In this document: positions 17,811 through 28,775 of the stretch, piece by piece
How the letters are laid out: each line of letters begins with the position of its first letter
Position numbering within the stretch: position 1 is the first letter of the stretch
Assembly: GCF_002157355.1 (NCBI RefSeq)
Contig: NZ_LYMK01000014.1
Location: 62,001-126,000 of the forward strand
Direction: 5' to 3'
Length of the DNA stretch: 64,000 nt
Source of the DNA: Variovorax sp. JS1663
GTDB lineage: Bacteria; Pseudomonadota; Gammaproteobacteria; Burkholderiales; Burkholderiaceae_C
Position numbers and translations under genes: made by a program
Notes under the pieces: generated by a model
What the model saw: only the letters and a program-made list of their open reading frames with translations
The model's database searches: none
What the model was told of the DNA's origin: nothing

Positions 17811-18680
17811 TCAGCCCAGCCGCAGCATCATCACGCCGGCGACGATGACCAGCGTCCCGGCGGCGCGCTGCCAACCGAAGGCCTCGCGCAGAAAGACCAC
17901 GCCGATCACGGCGGCGAACAGGACCGAGGTCTCGCGCAGCGCCGCCACGACCGCGACCGGTGCGCGGGTCATGGCCCAGAGTGCGATGCCGTAGCTGCCG
18001 AGCGAGGCGACACTTCCGATGAGGGCGATCCTCCATCGTCCTGCCATGTAGGCCAGGGCCGCGCGGCGCTGGCCCGGCCGGCGCCACAGCACCAGCAACA
18101 GGAAGGGAATGCCGTCGAACAGGAACAGCGTGGCGACGTAAGCCAGCGCGTCGCCCGCGATGCGCACCCCGATGCCGTCGACGACGGTGTAGAGCGCGAT
18201 GATGCCGGCGTTGGCGACTGCGAAGGCCAACGCCTTGCCGCGCTGGCTCTCGCCGCTGTCCCGCAGGGCCGAGCGTGACAGCCCGAGCGTGACCACGCCG
18301 ATGGACAGCAGCACGATGCCGGCCCATGCCGTGGCCGACATCGCTTCGCCGATGAAGCCCAGGCTCCCGAGCGCCACCAGAAGCGGTGCGCTGCCGCGCA
18401 TCACCGGATAGGTGAGGCTCAGGTCCCCATGCTTGTAGGCGCCCGTCAGCGCGATGTAGTAGCCGATGTGGATCAGCAGCGAAGCCGCCATGTAGGGCCA
18501 GGCTGCCACCGGCGGCAGGCCGGTGTGCATCAGCAGCGGGATCGCCAGGAAGATGCCGATGCTGTGCACCAGCCCCGTGTCCAGTGCCTTGTCCCGTCCT
18601 GACTTGATGAGCGCGTTCCACCCGGCGTGCAGCAGCGCTGCGAAGAGGACCGCCAGGACGACAGGGCCGCTCAACGCCAC
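17811..18680 (-). CDS. EamA/DMT-family transporter
   Basis: A 289-residue protein with about ten membrane helices arranged as two EamA repeats (MRGSAPLLVALGSLGFIGE in the first; ALRETSVLFAAVIGVVFLREAFG in the second). The start is GTG at 18680. The substrate is unknown; DMT transporters commonly export metabolites or amino acids. It converges on the decarboxylase gene, so its transcript is separate and no functional coupling is implied. Confidence 0.88.
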   Translation of the reverse strand: MALSGPVVLAVLFAALLHAGWNALIKSGRDKALDTGLVHSIGIFLAIPLLMHTGLPPVAAWPYMAASLLIHIGYYIALTGAYKHGDLSLTYPVMRGSAPLLVALGSLGFIGEAMSATAWAGIVLLSIGVVTLGLSRSALRDSGESQRGKALAFAVANAGIIALYTVVDGIGVRIAGDALAYVATLFLFDGIPFLLLVLWRRPGQRRAALAYMAGRWRIALIGSVASLGSYGIALWAMTRAPVAVVAALRETSVLFAAVIGVVFLREAFGWQRAAGTLVIVAGVMMLRLG

Positions 18681-18868
18681 GTGCGGCCTGCTTCGGGATG
18701 GAGGTCGGCTGGGCGCAGGGCGCGGTTCGGCGGGGGCGGGAGCATCCTCCGATAGTAGCGAGGCCGTGTTTTGTCACGGCGAGTGCGAATCCGATCCGGC
18801 GCGGGCGCCGTATAGGTTGCAGCCGTCGCCATTCCGGCGGCGGTCTCAACCCCAAGGAGCCATTCATC

Positions 18869-19426
18869 ATGAGCAGCAAGTTACACCGCCTCGCATCCGT
18901 CACCCTGGCCGTCGCGATGACCGCCGGCGCGGCTGTCGCCTCCGCCCAGGTCATGGTCGGCGGTGCGCCGATGCTCGCGACCAAGGACATCATCGACAAC
19001 GCCGTCAATTCCAAGGACCACACGACCCTGGTCGCCGCGGTCAAGGCCGCCGGCCTGGTCGAGACGCTCAAGGGTCCCGGACCCTTCACTGTCTTCGCGC
19101 CGACCAACGCAGCCTTCGCGGCCTTGCCGGCCGGCACGGTGGACACCCTGCTCAAGCCCGAAAACAAGGGCACGCTCACTGCTGTGCTGACCTACCACGT
19201 CGTGCCCGGCAGGCTGGACGCCGCGGCCCTGGGCAGCCAGATCATGGACGGCAAGGGCATGGCAGCGCTCAAGACCGCGGCCGGCGGCACGCTGACGGTC
19301 AAGGAGAGCGGCGGGAAGATCTGGGTCGGCGACGAGAAGGGCGGCTGGGCAACGGTGAGCACCGCCGACGTCTACCAGTCCAACGGTGTCATCCACGTGG
19401 TCGACAAGGTCCTCATGCCCAAGTGA
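18869..19426 (+). CDS. Secreted fasciclin (FAS1) domain protein
   Basis: A 185-residue protein with a cleavable signal peptide (about 1-28, ending AVASA). A single FAS1 domain shows FTVFAPTNAAFAALP (H1 motif), LTYHVVPG (YH motif) and NGVIHVVDKVLMP (H2 motif). The start at 18869 has AAGGAG 9 bases upstream. FAS1 proteins act in adhesion or extracellular binding; the bacterial role is loosely defined. The 188 bases upstream contain no gene and no promoter I would call firmly. Confidence 0.93.
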   Translation: MSSKLHRLASVTLAVAMTAGAAVASAQVMVGGAPMLATKDIIDNAVNSKDHTTLVAAVKAAGLVETLKGPGPFTVFAPTNAAFAALPAGTVDTLLKPENKGTLTAVLTYHVVPGRLDAAALGSQIMDGKGMAALKTAAGGTLTVKESGGKIWVGDEKGGWATVSTADVYQSNGVIHVVDKVLMPK

Positions 19427-19440
19427 CCCGACGGCTCCGC

Positions 19441-20292
19441 TCAGGAGATGGTGAGGTCGTCTCTCACCCTCAGGAAGCGGGCGAAACGCGGCAGCCCGGT
19501 GGCCGTGGTGCCGGTGTGGCGGTAGCTGACCCAGCTGCCGACCGCCGGCGGATGCTCGCGTTGCACGTCGCTGAAGCCGCCACCGAGCTTGAAGCGCTTG
19601 CCCTCGGGCGTCTCGACCAGCAGCGCACCCATGCGGCCCGCATGCCGGCCCTGGCCCGGCAATTGGGCCAGCACGCGTGCATCGGCCTCGTCGTAGGGCT
19701 TGACCTTGAGCAGGTCGGCGCTGCGCTCGCCGCGGTAGAGCGAGCCACCCCGGTGCAGCATCAGGCCTTCGCCGCCCATGCGCACCGTCTTGTCGAGCAG
19801 CGCCTGCAGCTCGTCGTGCGTGGTGGCGCGCTGCTGAGGCACCGCCACCACCCAGGGCGCGGCCGGCAGCGGCAGCAGCCGGCGCAGCGCCGCCAGGCGC
19901 GCGGTGAAGTCACCGGGCTGCGCCGGCAGATCGAAGACCATGAAGCGGATCTCGCGCCAGGCTGCCTCGTCGGGCTTCTGGTCGCGCACGGCCGCCACCG
20001 TCTGGGCGAAGCGGCCGCGGCCGGCCCACAACTCGCCGTCCATCGGCATCGCGGGCAGCGTCGCGGTGAACCAGGCCGGCGCGGCGATGGGCGAGCCGCC
20101 GCGTGTCCAGAACTGCTTGCCATCCCAGTAGCCGCGCACGCCGTCGTATTTCTCGCTGACCCAGTAGTCCGCGAGCGGCAAGCCGCGCCGGTAGACCTCG
20201 GCCAGCATCAGGGGCGGCGGGGCCGCATGGGCAAGGGCGAGCGGGGCCAGCGCGAGGGCCGGCCCGAAGAGCAGGAGCTTTCGACGATCCAT
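19441..20292 (-). CDS. Minimal ATP-dependent DNA ligase with signal peptide (Lig E type)
   Basis: A 283-residue protein with an N-terminal hydrophobic export signal (residues 4-23, RRKLLLFGPALALAPL). Nucleotidyltransferase motifs are: I EKYDGVR (adenylated Lys48), III FMVFDLP, IV EGLMLH, V LLKVKPY. A compact OB domain follows (MGALLVETPEG ... FARFLRVR). There is no zinc finger or BRCT domain. The signal plus minimal size match Lig E, the periplasmic ligase found in many Gram-negatives, often competent ones. The function in vivo is inferred to be repair of DNA outside the cytoplasm. Confidence 0.88.
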   Translation of the reverse strand: MDRRKLLLFGPALALAPLALAHAAPPPLMLAEVYRRGLPLADYWVSEKYDGVRGYWDGKQFWTRGGSPIAAPAWFTATLPAMPMDGELWAGRGRFAQTVAAVRDQKPDEAAWREIRFMVFDLPAQPGDFTARLAALRRLLPLPAAPWVVAVPQQRATTHDELQALLDKTVRMGGEGLMLHRGGSLYRGERSADLLKVKPYDEADARVLAQLPGQGRHAGRMGALLVETPEGKRFKLGGGFSDVQREHPPAVGSWVSYRHTGTTATGLPRFARFLRVRDDLTIS

Positions 20293-20365
20293 GTGTTGTC
20301 ATTCCCTGAATTGACTTTTTCTTGTTCTGCAGAGCCGGCACGGCGCCGGCGGGCCGGCAGTTCGC

Positions 20366-21148
20366 TTACTCGGCGATGCCGCCGACCACCTGGCTGAAGC
20401 CGCCGTCCACGTAGGTGATCTCGGCCGTCACGCCGCTGGCCAGGTCGCTCAGCAGGAAGGCGGCGACGTTGCCCACTTCCTCGATGGTCACGTTGCGGCG
20501 GATCGGCGAAACCTCCGCGACCACCGAGAGAATTTTGCCGAAGCCCTTGATGCCGCTGGCGGCGAGCGTCTTGATCGGCCCGGCGCTGATGCCGTTGACG
20601 CGCATGCCCTTGGGGCCGAGCGATTCGGCCAGGTAGCGCACCGAGGCCTCCAGCGAGGCCTTGGCCAGGCCCATGGTGTTGTAGTTGGGCAGCGCGCGTA
20701 TCGAGCCGAGGTAGGTCAGTGTCAGCAGGGCCGACTTGTCGTTGAGGTAGGGCAGGGCGGCCTTGGCCATGGCCGGGAAGCTGTAGGCGCTGATGTCGTG
20801 CGCCACCTTGAAGCCCTCGCGCGACAGGCCGTCGAGGAAGTCGCCGGCGATCGCCTCGCGCGGCGCGAAGCCTATGCTGTGCACAAAGCCGTCGAACTTG
20901 GGCCAGGTCTGGGACAGGTCAGCGAAGAGCTTGGCGATCTGCGCGTCGTCACCCACGTCGCAGTCGAATACCAGCTTGGAGCCGAAGTCGGCGGCGAATT
21001 CGGTGATGCGGTCCTTGAAGCGCTCGCCCACGTAGCTGAAGGCGAGCTCGGCGCCTTGCGCGTGGCAGGCCTTGGCGATGCCGTAGGCGATGGAGCGGTT
21101 GCTCAGCACGCCGGTGATCAGGAATTTTTTGCCGGAAAGAAAGCCCAT
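20366..21148 (-). CDS. fabI: Enoyl-[acyl-carrier-protein] reductase (NADH) FabI
   Basis: A 260-residue SDR starting [25 protein letters not shown], the FabI cofactor motif. The active-site pair is Tyr156 and Lys163 (YNTMGLAK), with the second Tyr at Tyr146 (LTYLGS). The C-terminus ITYVDGG is typical. The chosen start fits family length; the frame is open 13 codons upstream. It catalyses the last step of the fatty acid elongation cycle. It diverges from the YejA-like gene across 37 bases. Confidence 0.96.
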   Translation of the reverse strand: MGFLSGKKFLITGVLSNRSIAYGIAKACHAQGAELAFSYVGERFKDRITEFAADFGSKLVFDCDVGDDAQIAKLFADLSQTWPKFDGFVHSIGFAPREAIAGDFLDGLSREGFKVAHDISAYSFPAMAKAALPYLNDKSALLTLTYLGSIRALPNYNTMGLAKASLEASVRYLAESLGPKGMRVNGISAGPIKTLAASGIKGFGKILSVVAEVSPIRRNVTIEEVGNVAAFLLSDLASGVTAEITYVDGGFSQVVGGIAE

Positions 21149-21185
21149 GAAGCGACCTCGTGAAAATCTTGGGCAGAATTCTCGC

Positions 21186-22991
21186 ATGCGGGTTCTCTGG
21201 CTCCTGTGTCTGGCTTGGTGTGCGATGCCCGCCTGGGCCGCGCATGGTTACGCCCTCTGGGACGACTTGAAGTACCCCCCGGGCTTCAGGGCCTTCGACT
21301 ACGTGAACCCGGACGCCCCCAAGGGCGGCGAGCTTCGCCTGGTGAGCAACCTGCGCTACTCCACTTTCGACAAGTACAACCCCTTCACCATCAAGGGTTC
21401 GCCGCCCGCCTACCTGGCCGGCATGCTGTTCGACACGCTCCTGGCCGGTTCGATGGACGAGACCGCTTCCGGCTACGGCCTGCTGGCCGAGGACGTGAGC
21501 GTCGCGCCCGACCGCCTGAGCGCCACCTTCAGGCTGCGGCGCGAGGCGCGCTTCCACGACGGCTCTCCGGTCGAGGCAGCCGACGTGAAGCACAGCTACG
21601 ACACGCTGATCGGCCCCTACGCCAGCCCGGGCTACAAGACGCTGCTGGAAGAGGTGGAGGGCATCGACGTGGTGGATGCGCGCACCGTTCGCTTCCGCTT
21701 CAAGAAGCCCAACCGCGAACTGCCGCTGGTGGTGGGCGCGCTGCCGGTTTTCAGCCGCCGATGGGGGATGGAGAACGGCAAGGCCAAGCCCTTCGACCAG
21801 GTCGTGATGGACATTCCCATCGGCAGCGGCCCCTACAAGATCGGGCCGGTGCGCTTCGGCAAGGACATCACCTACGTGCGCGACCCCAACTACTGGGCGC
21901 GCGACCTGGGCGTCAAGCGCGGCAGCGGCAACTTCGACCGCATCACCATCAAGATCTACAAGGACAACACCGCGCGGCTGGAGGCGCTGAAGGCGGGTGA
22001 GTTCGACATGATGACCTTCTATTCGGCCGGCGACTGGGCGCGCCGCGTCAACGGCAAGCGCTTCGACACCGGCGAGCTGATCAAGTACGCCTTCCAACAC
22101 AAGCAGCCGTCCGGCTTCCAGAGCTACGTCCTCAATACACGGCGGGAGCGCTTGAAGGACCCGAAGGTGCGGGAGGCCCTGGGCCTGGCGTTCGACTACG
22201 ACTGGATGAACCGCCAGATGTTCTACGGCGGCTATCCGCGCGTGAAGGACCTGTTCGGCAACACCGACTGCGCCGCCGAGGGTTCGCCCTCGCCCGAGGA
22301 GCGCGCGCTGCTGGAGCCCTGGCGCGGGAGGATTCCCGACACTGTCTTCGGGCCGATGGTGGAGCCGCCGTCCACCGAGGGGCCGGGCCAATCGCTGCGC
22401 AACAACCTGCGGCGCGCACAGCAGCTGCTGAAGGAGGCCGGCTGGGAATACCGCGACGGCGCGTTGCGCAACGCCAAGGGCGAGGCGATGGAGCTCGAGT
22501 ACCTCGACAGCAAGGAAGGGGGCGTGCGCACCGTCTCGCCCTGGGTGCGCAACCTCGAGAAGCTGGGCGTCACGCTGAAGTTCGCTTCAGTGGACTTCGC
22601 GCTCTACCAGCAGCGGCTGGACAAGTTCGAGTTCGACATCACCACCATCAACTTCCCCGGCACCCACAATCCCGGCCAGCAGCTGGCCGAGATCTTCGGC
22701 AGCAAGGCGGCCAAGACGGAGAGTTCGGGCAACTACATGGGCGTGAGCAGCCCGGCCGTGGATGCGCTGTTGGCCGACGTCGTGCGAGCCGACACCAAGG
22801 CCGAGCTGCTGCCGGCCTGCCGCGCGCTGGACCGGGTGATCATGCACAGCCACTACCTGATCCCGCAGTGGACCCTGATGTCGCACCGCATGGTCTACAA
22901 CGACTGGCGTCTGGCCTTCAAGGCGCCGATGCCGCCCTACGCGGGCGGCGAGGACTGGGTCATGTCGACCTGGTGGTCCAAGAAACCGTAG
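21186..22991 (+). CDS. yejA: Peptide/microcin C-type ABC substrate-binding protein (YejA-like)
   Basis: A 601-residue SBP_bac_5 protein with a signal peptide ([18 protein letters not shown], cleavage near residue 18). [12 protein letters not shown] and [15 protein letters not shown] are characteristic of the YejA branch. It is first in a four-gene cluster whose permeases and fused ATPase are also Yej-like. Family knowledge: YejABEF imports oligopeptides and peptide antibiotics such as microcin C. Confidence 0.92.
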   Translation: MRVLWLLCLAWCAMPAWAAHGYALWDDLKYPPGFRAFDYVNPDAPKGGELRLVSNLRYSTFDKYNPFTIKGSPPAYLAGMLFDTLLAGSMDETASGYGLLAEDVSVAPDRLSATFRLRREARFHDGSPVEAADVKHSYDTLIGPYASPGYKTLLEEVEGIDVVDARTVRFRFKKPNRELPLVVGALPVFSRRWGMENGKAKPFDQVVMDIPIGSGPYKIGPVRFGKDITYVRDPNYWARDLGVKRGSGNFDRITIKIYKDNTARLEALKAGEFDMMTFYSAGDWARRVNGKRFDTGELIKYAFQHKQPSGFQSYVLNTRRERLKDPKVREALGLAFDYDWMNRQMFYGGYPRVKDLFGNTDCAAEGSPSPEERALLEPWRGRIPDTVFGPMVEPPSTEGPGQSLRNNLRRAQQLLKEAGWEYRDGALRNAKGEAMELEYLDSKEGGVRTVSPWVRNLEKLGVTLKFASVDFALYQQRLDKFEFDITTINFPGTHNPGQQLAEIFGSKAAKTESSGNYMGVSSPAVDALLADVVRADTKAELLPACRALDRVIMHSHYLIPQWTLMSHRMVYNDWRLAFKAPMPPYAGGEDWVMSTWWSKKP

Positions 22992-23006
22992 GGACAAGGA
23001 CGCACG

Positions 23007-24035
23007 GTGCTCGGCTACGTTCTCAAGCGGCTTCTGCTCTTCATTCCGACCCTGCTGGGCGTGGTCCTCGTGACCTTCATGGTGGTGCAGTTCGTGCCCG
23101 GCGGACCGGTGGAACAGTACATGGCCGAGGCGCGCGCGAGCGTGCGCGGCGGTGTCGAGTCGGGCGGTTCGAACTACCGCGGCGATCAGGGCGTGGATCC
23201 GAAGCGGCTGGCCGAGATCAAGGCGCTGTACGGCTTCGACAAGCCGGCCCACGAGCGCCTGTGGCAGATGCTGGGCCAGTTCGCGCGCTTCGACCTCGGC
23301 CGCAGCTTCTTCCAGAACAAGGATGTCTGGACGCTGATCCTGGAGAAGCTGCCGGTCTCGATCAGCCTGGGGCTGTGGACCTTCTTCATCAGTTATGGCG
23401 TGGCGGTGCCGCTGGGCGTGGCCAAGGCGGTGCGGGCCGGCACCCGCTTCGATCTGGTGACCACGCTGCTGATTCTGGTTGGTTATGCAATCCCGGGCTT
23501 CGTGCTCGGGGTGGCGCTGCTGGTCGTCTTCGGCGGCCAGCTGCAGTGGTTTCCCTTGCGCGGCCTCACGTCGGCCAACTGGGATGACATGAGCTGGGGC
23601 GCACGCATCGTCGACTACCTCTGGCACATCACCCTGCCGGTGACCGCGATGGTCATCGGCAGCTTCGCGGTGACGGCCATGTTGACCAAGAACGCCTTCC
23701 TCGAGGAGATCCGCAAGCAGTACGTGCTGACCGCGCGGGCCAAGGGCCTGGGCGAGCGGCAGGTGCTGTGGAAGCACGTGTTCCGCAATGCGCTCATCCC
23801 GATCATCACCGGCCTGCCGGCTGCCTTCGTCGGCGCCTTCTTCACCGGCTCGCTGCTGATCGAAACCCTTTTCTCGCTCGACGGCCTCGGGCTGCTGGGC
23901 TACGAGAGCGTGATCCGGCGCGACTATCCCGTCGTGCTGGGCACGCTCTACCTCTTCACCCTGATCGCCTTGGTGACCAAGCTGATCAGCGATCTCAGCT
24001 ACGTATGGGTGGACCCGCGTGTCAAGTTCGATTGA
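23007..24035 (+). CDS. yejB: ABC transporter permease YejB
   Basis: A 342-residue BPD_transp_1 permease with six membrane helices starting MLGYVLKRLLLFIPTLLGVV. The large periplasmic loop (about 35-110) contains FVPGGPVEQYMAE. The EAA loop reads VLTARAKGLGERQVLWKHVFRNA (about 242-262). It uses a GTG start with AAGGA upstream and sits 15 bases after yejA. It heterodimerises with YejE. Confidence 0.94.
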   Translation: MLGYVLKRLLLFIPTLLGVVLVTFMVVQFVPGGPVEQYMAEARASVRGGVESGGSNYRGDQGVDPKRLAEIKALYGFDKPAHERLWQMLGQFARFDLGRSFFQNKDVWTLILEKLPVSISLGLWTFFISYGVAVPLGVAKAVRAGTRFDLVTTLLILVGYAIPGFVLGVALLVVFGGQLQWFPLRGLTSANWDDMSWGARIVDYLWHITLPVTAMVIGSFAVTAMLTKNAFLEEIRKQYVLTARAKGLGERQVLWKHVFRNALIPIITGLPAAFVGAFFTGSLLIETLFSLDGLGLLGYESVIRRDYPVVLGTLYLFTLIALVTKLISDLSYVWVDPRVKFD

Positions 24036-25151
24036 GTCCACCGGCCCCTCCCATGCCCGTCCCGACCTCGGCGCGGTGCCGCTTCCGGCTTCCGCGGAGC
24101 CGGTCCGCGCGAACGGGGTGCGGCAGGCAGCAGGCCTGAGCCCGGGCCGCCGTGCCTGGCTTCGTTTCAAGCGCAACCGGCTGGGCTTCTGGAGCCTGAT
24201 CCTGTTCTGCGCGGTGGTGGTCCTGAGCCTGTTCGCCGAGGTGCTGTCGACCGACCGGCCGCTGGTCCTGCGTTACGAGGGCCGCTACTACTTCCCGGTG
24301 GTGCGCGACTATTCCGAGAAGACCTTTGGCGGCGACTTCGAAACCCCCACCGACTACCTCGATCCCTTCATCCGCGAGCGCATCACGCAGGGCGGCAACT
24401 GGGCGGTCTACGCGCCCAACACCTACGGACCGAAGACGCTGAACTACTTCGCCAAGTCACCCAGTCCCGCGGCGCCCTCGCGCGACAACTGGCTGGGCAC
24501 CGACGACCGCGGCCGCGATCTGCTGGCGCAACTGCTCTACGGCTTCCGCGTGAGCGTGCTGTTCGGGCTGGCATTGACCGCCATCGGCACGGTGCTGGGC
24601 GTCGCGGCAGGGGCTGTGCAGGGGTACTTCGCGGGCAAGGTGGACCTGATCTTCCAGCGCTTCATCGAAATCTGGAGCTCCATGCCCGAGCTCTACCTCT
24701 TGATCATCTTCAGCGCGATCTTCGCCCCGAGCGTCGCGCTGCTGCTGATCCTGCTGAGCCTGTTCGGCTGGATGGGCCTGGCGGACTACGTGCGCGCGGA
24801 ATTCCTGCGCAACCGGCAGATGGACTACGTCCGCGCGGCGCGGGCGTTGGGCGTGGGCAACCTGCAGATCATGTGGCGCCACATCCTGCCCAACAGCATG
24901 ACACCGGTCGTGACCTTCCTGCCCTTTCGCATGAGCGCGGCGATCCTGGCCCTGACCTCTCTCGACTTCCTGGGCCTGGGCGTACCGCCTGGCACGCCCT
25001 CGCTGGGCGAGCTCTTGAACCAGGGCAAGGCGAACATCGATGCCTGGTGGATCTCGATCTCCACCTTCGCCGTGCTGGTGCTCACGCTGATGCTGCTGAC
25101 CTTCATGGGCGATGCGCTGCGCGACGCGCTCGATCCGCGGAAGGCGGACCT

Positions 25152-25155
<4 letters not shown>
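24019..25155 (+). CDS. yejE: ABC transporter permease YejE
   Basis: A 378-residue permease with an extended polar N-terminus (about 45 residues), one N-terminal helix and five BPD_transp_1 helices. The EAA loop contains YVRAARALGVGNLQIMWRH. The large periplasmic insert (YEGRYYFPVVRDYSEKTFGG) is typical of YejE rather than OppC/DppC. The GTG start at 24019 overlaps the end of yejB by 17 bases; a later start is possible because the first 40 residues look poorly conserved. Confidence 0.93.
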
Positions 25156-26768
<1,613 letters not shown>

Positions 26769-26792
26769 TTGAAAGAAAACGGAACGCCCTGA

Positions 26793-27995
26793 ATGTCGAT
26801 GATCGGAAGCGACCGGCGCGGCGCCTGGCGCGCGGCGCTGGCTTGCATGGTGGCCCTGGCGGTGGCGATGGGGCTGGGCCGCTTTGCCTTCACGCCCATG
26901 CTGCCGGTGATGCTGCACGAAGGAAAGCTGGACTTGCAGGAGGGCGGGCTGCTGGCCTCGCTCAACTACCTCGGCTATTTCCTGGGGGCGCTGTCGTGCG
27001 CAGCGATCCGGGTCGAGGCACCGACCATGGTGCGCGGCGGGCTGGTTGCCACCGCCGCGCTGCTGCTGGGCATGGGCCTCTGGGACGACTTCACCTTCTG
27101 GGGGCTGCTGCGCACCGCTGCGGGCGTGATGAGCGCCTGGACCTTCGTCTTCGCCTCCGGCTGGGGTCTGCGCCGGCTGGCCGAGACCCACGCGCCGACG
27201 CTGCAGGGCGTGATCTACACCGGGCCAGGTATCGGCATCGCGGTCACCGGCCTGCTGGGCGGGGCGATCGGGCGTTGGGGTTCGGAGGCCGGCTGGATCG
27301 GCTTCGGGCTGCTGTCGCTGGTGCTGATCGCGGGGGTCTGGCGCATCTTCGGGGATGGCGCTCATGTCCACGCCGCGGCGCCCGCCGCTGGGGCCGCGGC
27401 GGGAGTGCCCGACTCTGCCGCCGCCCGCAGCGACGCGCGCTGGCTGGTCGCGCTCTATGGCCTGGCCGGCTTCGGCTACATCATCACCGCGACCTTCCTG
27501 CCGGTCATCGCGCGGCAGGCCTTGCCGGGCTCTTCTTGGCCGGACTTCTTCTGGCCACTGCTCGGCCTGGCGGTGGTGCCAGGCGCCCTGATCGGCGCGC
27601 GGGCCCCCATCCAGTGGGACAACCGGCTGCTCCTGGCTGCGGCCTACGCGCTGCAGGCGTTCGGCGTTCTGTTGTCGGTCGCCTGGCCGACCATCGGCGG
27701 CTTCCTGCTCGGCAGCCTGCTCATCGGCGTGCCGTTCACCGCGATCACCCTGTTCGCGATGCGGGATGCGCGGCGCCTGCGCGGCAACGCCGCCGCCGGC
27801 CTGATCGGCTACGCCACCGCGTCCTATGGCGTCGGCCAGATCCTCGGGCCGCTGTTCGCCGCGCCGCTGGCCCAGCGCACCGGTTCCTTCACCGTGCCCT
27901 TGCTGGTGGCCGCCGCCACGCTGGCAGCCGGGGCGCTGCTGTTCTGCTGGGTCTGGTGGCGCGCCAGGCAGTTGCAGAGCGCGCCGGCGGTGTAG
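26793..27995 (+). CDS. YbfB/YjiJ-family MFS transporter
   Basis: A 400-residue protein with twelve predicted membrane helices beginning AALACMVALAVAMGLGRFAFTPMLP. The GLGRFAFTPMLP segment in helix 1 marks the YbfB/YjiJ branch of MFS. It starts 24 bases after yejF and could be co-transcribed with it. The substrate is unknown. The next promoter and hairpin (28024-28074) separate it from the rimP operon. Confidence 0.88.
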   Translation: MSMIGSDRRGAWRAALACMVALAVAMGLGRFAFTPMLPVMLHEGKLDLQEGGLLASLNYLGYFLGALSCAAIRVEAPTMVRGGLVATAALLLGMGLWDDFTFWGLLRTAAGVMSAWTFVFASGWGLRRLAETHAPTLQGVIYTGPGIGIAVTGLLGGAIGRWGSEAGWIGFGLLSLVLIAGVWRIFGDGAHVHAAAPAAGAAAGVPDSAAARSDARWLVALYGLAGFGYIITATFLPVIARQALPGSSWPDFFWPLLGLAVVPGALIGARAPIQWDNRLLLAAAYALQAFGVLLSVAWPTIGGFLLGSLLIGVPFTAITLFAMRDARRLRGNAAAGLIGYATASYGVGQILGPLFAAPLAQRTGSFTVPLLVAAATLAAGALLFCWVWWRARQLQSAPAV

Positions 27996-28023
27996 AAAGC
28001 CGTGCTTCCTCGCGCATTTGGCA

Positions 28024-28029
28024 TATAAT
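28024..28029 (+). promoter_or_regulatory. Consensus -10 (TATAAT) upstream of rimP-nusA-infB
   Basis: A perfect TATAAT lies 118 bases before rimP. The matching -35 region (about 28001-28006) is poor, so an activator or a weak -35 would be needed. It is the only good sigma70-like element in the 151-base gap and the likely start of the translation operon. Confidence 0.55.
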
Positions 28030-28045
28030 CTGAGACTCACGACCA

Positions 28046-28074
28046 AACGGGCGGGTACTTACCGCCCGTTTTTT
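28046..28074 (+). terminator. Leader terminator/attenuator upstream of rimP
   Basis: AACGGGCGG, loop GTACTTA and CCGCCCGTT followed by a T-run make a strong intrinsic terminator 16 bases downstream of the TATAAT element. It ends the MFS transcript. Because it is also inside the rimP leader, it could attenuate the nusA-infB operon. The attenuation role is inference. Confidence 0.75.
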
Positions 28075-28093
28075 ATTGGTCGACGCATTTCTT

Positions 28094-28117
28094 GAGGCGC
28101 CGGGCGGGCGGCGCCTC
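28094..28117 (+). promoter_or_regulatory. Second leader hairpin before rimP
   Basis: GAGGCGCC, an 8-base G-rich loop and GGCGCCTC form a perfect 8-base-pair stem without a T-run, 29 bases before the rimP start. It is a candidate RNA control element or pause site working with the terminator just upstream. Confidence 0.45.
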
Positions 28118-28146
28118 GGACAACCACAAAAGGCGCACTCAGACAC

Positions 28147-28758
28147 GTGGCATTGCAGCAGACAGTGGAACGAACCGTGGCCGGGCTCGGCTACGACCTG
28201 GTCGAGATCGAACGCTCGGCCGGAGGACTGCTGCGCGTCACGATTGATTTGCCCTGGAGCGGCCCCACGTCGGATGGGGCGCCGGAGGCTTTCGTGACAG
28301 TCGAGGATTGCGAGAAGGTCACCCGTCAATTGCAGTTCGCGCTCGAGGTGGAGGCCGTCGACTACAAGCGGCTCGAGGTCTCCTCGCCGGGGATTGACCG
28401 GCCGCTTCGCAATGAGCAGGATTTCGAACGTTTCGCCGGCGAGGTGATCGACATCACGCTGAAGGCGCCCATGGGCGCCGCCGCAGGCGGCCAGGTGGCG
28501 GCCAACCGCAAGAAATTTCGCGGCACGCTGGAGCGCGTCGCAGGGGCCGATGGCTCGCGGGGCTGGCAGATCGTCTGGAGCCAGGAGCCCGAAGGCAAGG
28601 CGGCGCCGAAGCCCGGCCAGAAGATCAGCAGGAAGCGCGCGCCCGCCCCGAAGCAGGCGCTGGGCTTCGCTCTGGACGAACTGCGTGAGGCGCGGCTCGC
28701 CCCGATCGTGGATTTCAAGGGGCGCAGGCCCAAGTCCGACGCAGAGGCGTCGGAATGA
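28147..28758 (+). CDS. rimP: Ribosome maturation factor RimP
   Basis: A 203-residue protein with RimP motifs [28 protein letters not shown] and [11 protein letters not shown]. The C-terminal Sm-like domain is interrupted by an Ala/Gly-rich insert near residue 113 and carries a basic Pro/Lys stretch, making it longer than the usual 150-170 residues. The start is GTG at 28147. RimP assists 30S maturation; its place before nusA is conserved. Confidence 0.94.
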   Translation: MALQQTVERTVAGLGYDLVEIERSAGGLLRVTIDLPWSGPTSDGAPEAFVTVEDCEKVTRQLQFALEVEAVDYKRLEVSSPGIDRPLRNEQDFERFAGEVIDITLKAPMGAAAGGQVAANRKKFRGTLERVAGADGSRGWQIVWSQEPEGKAAPKPGQKISRKRAPAPKQALGFALDELREARLAPIVDFKGRRPKSDAEASE

Positions 28759-28775
28759 ACAAGGAGAGTGGTGGC

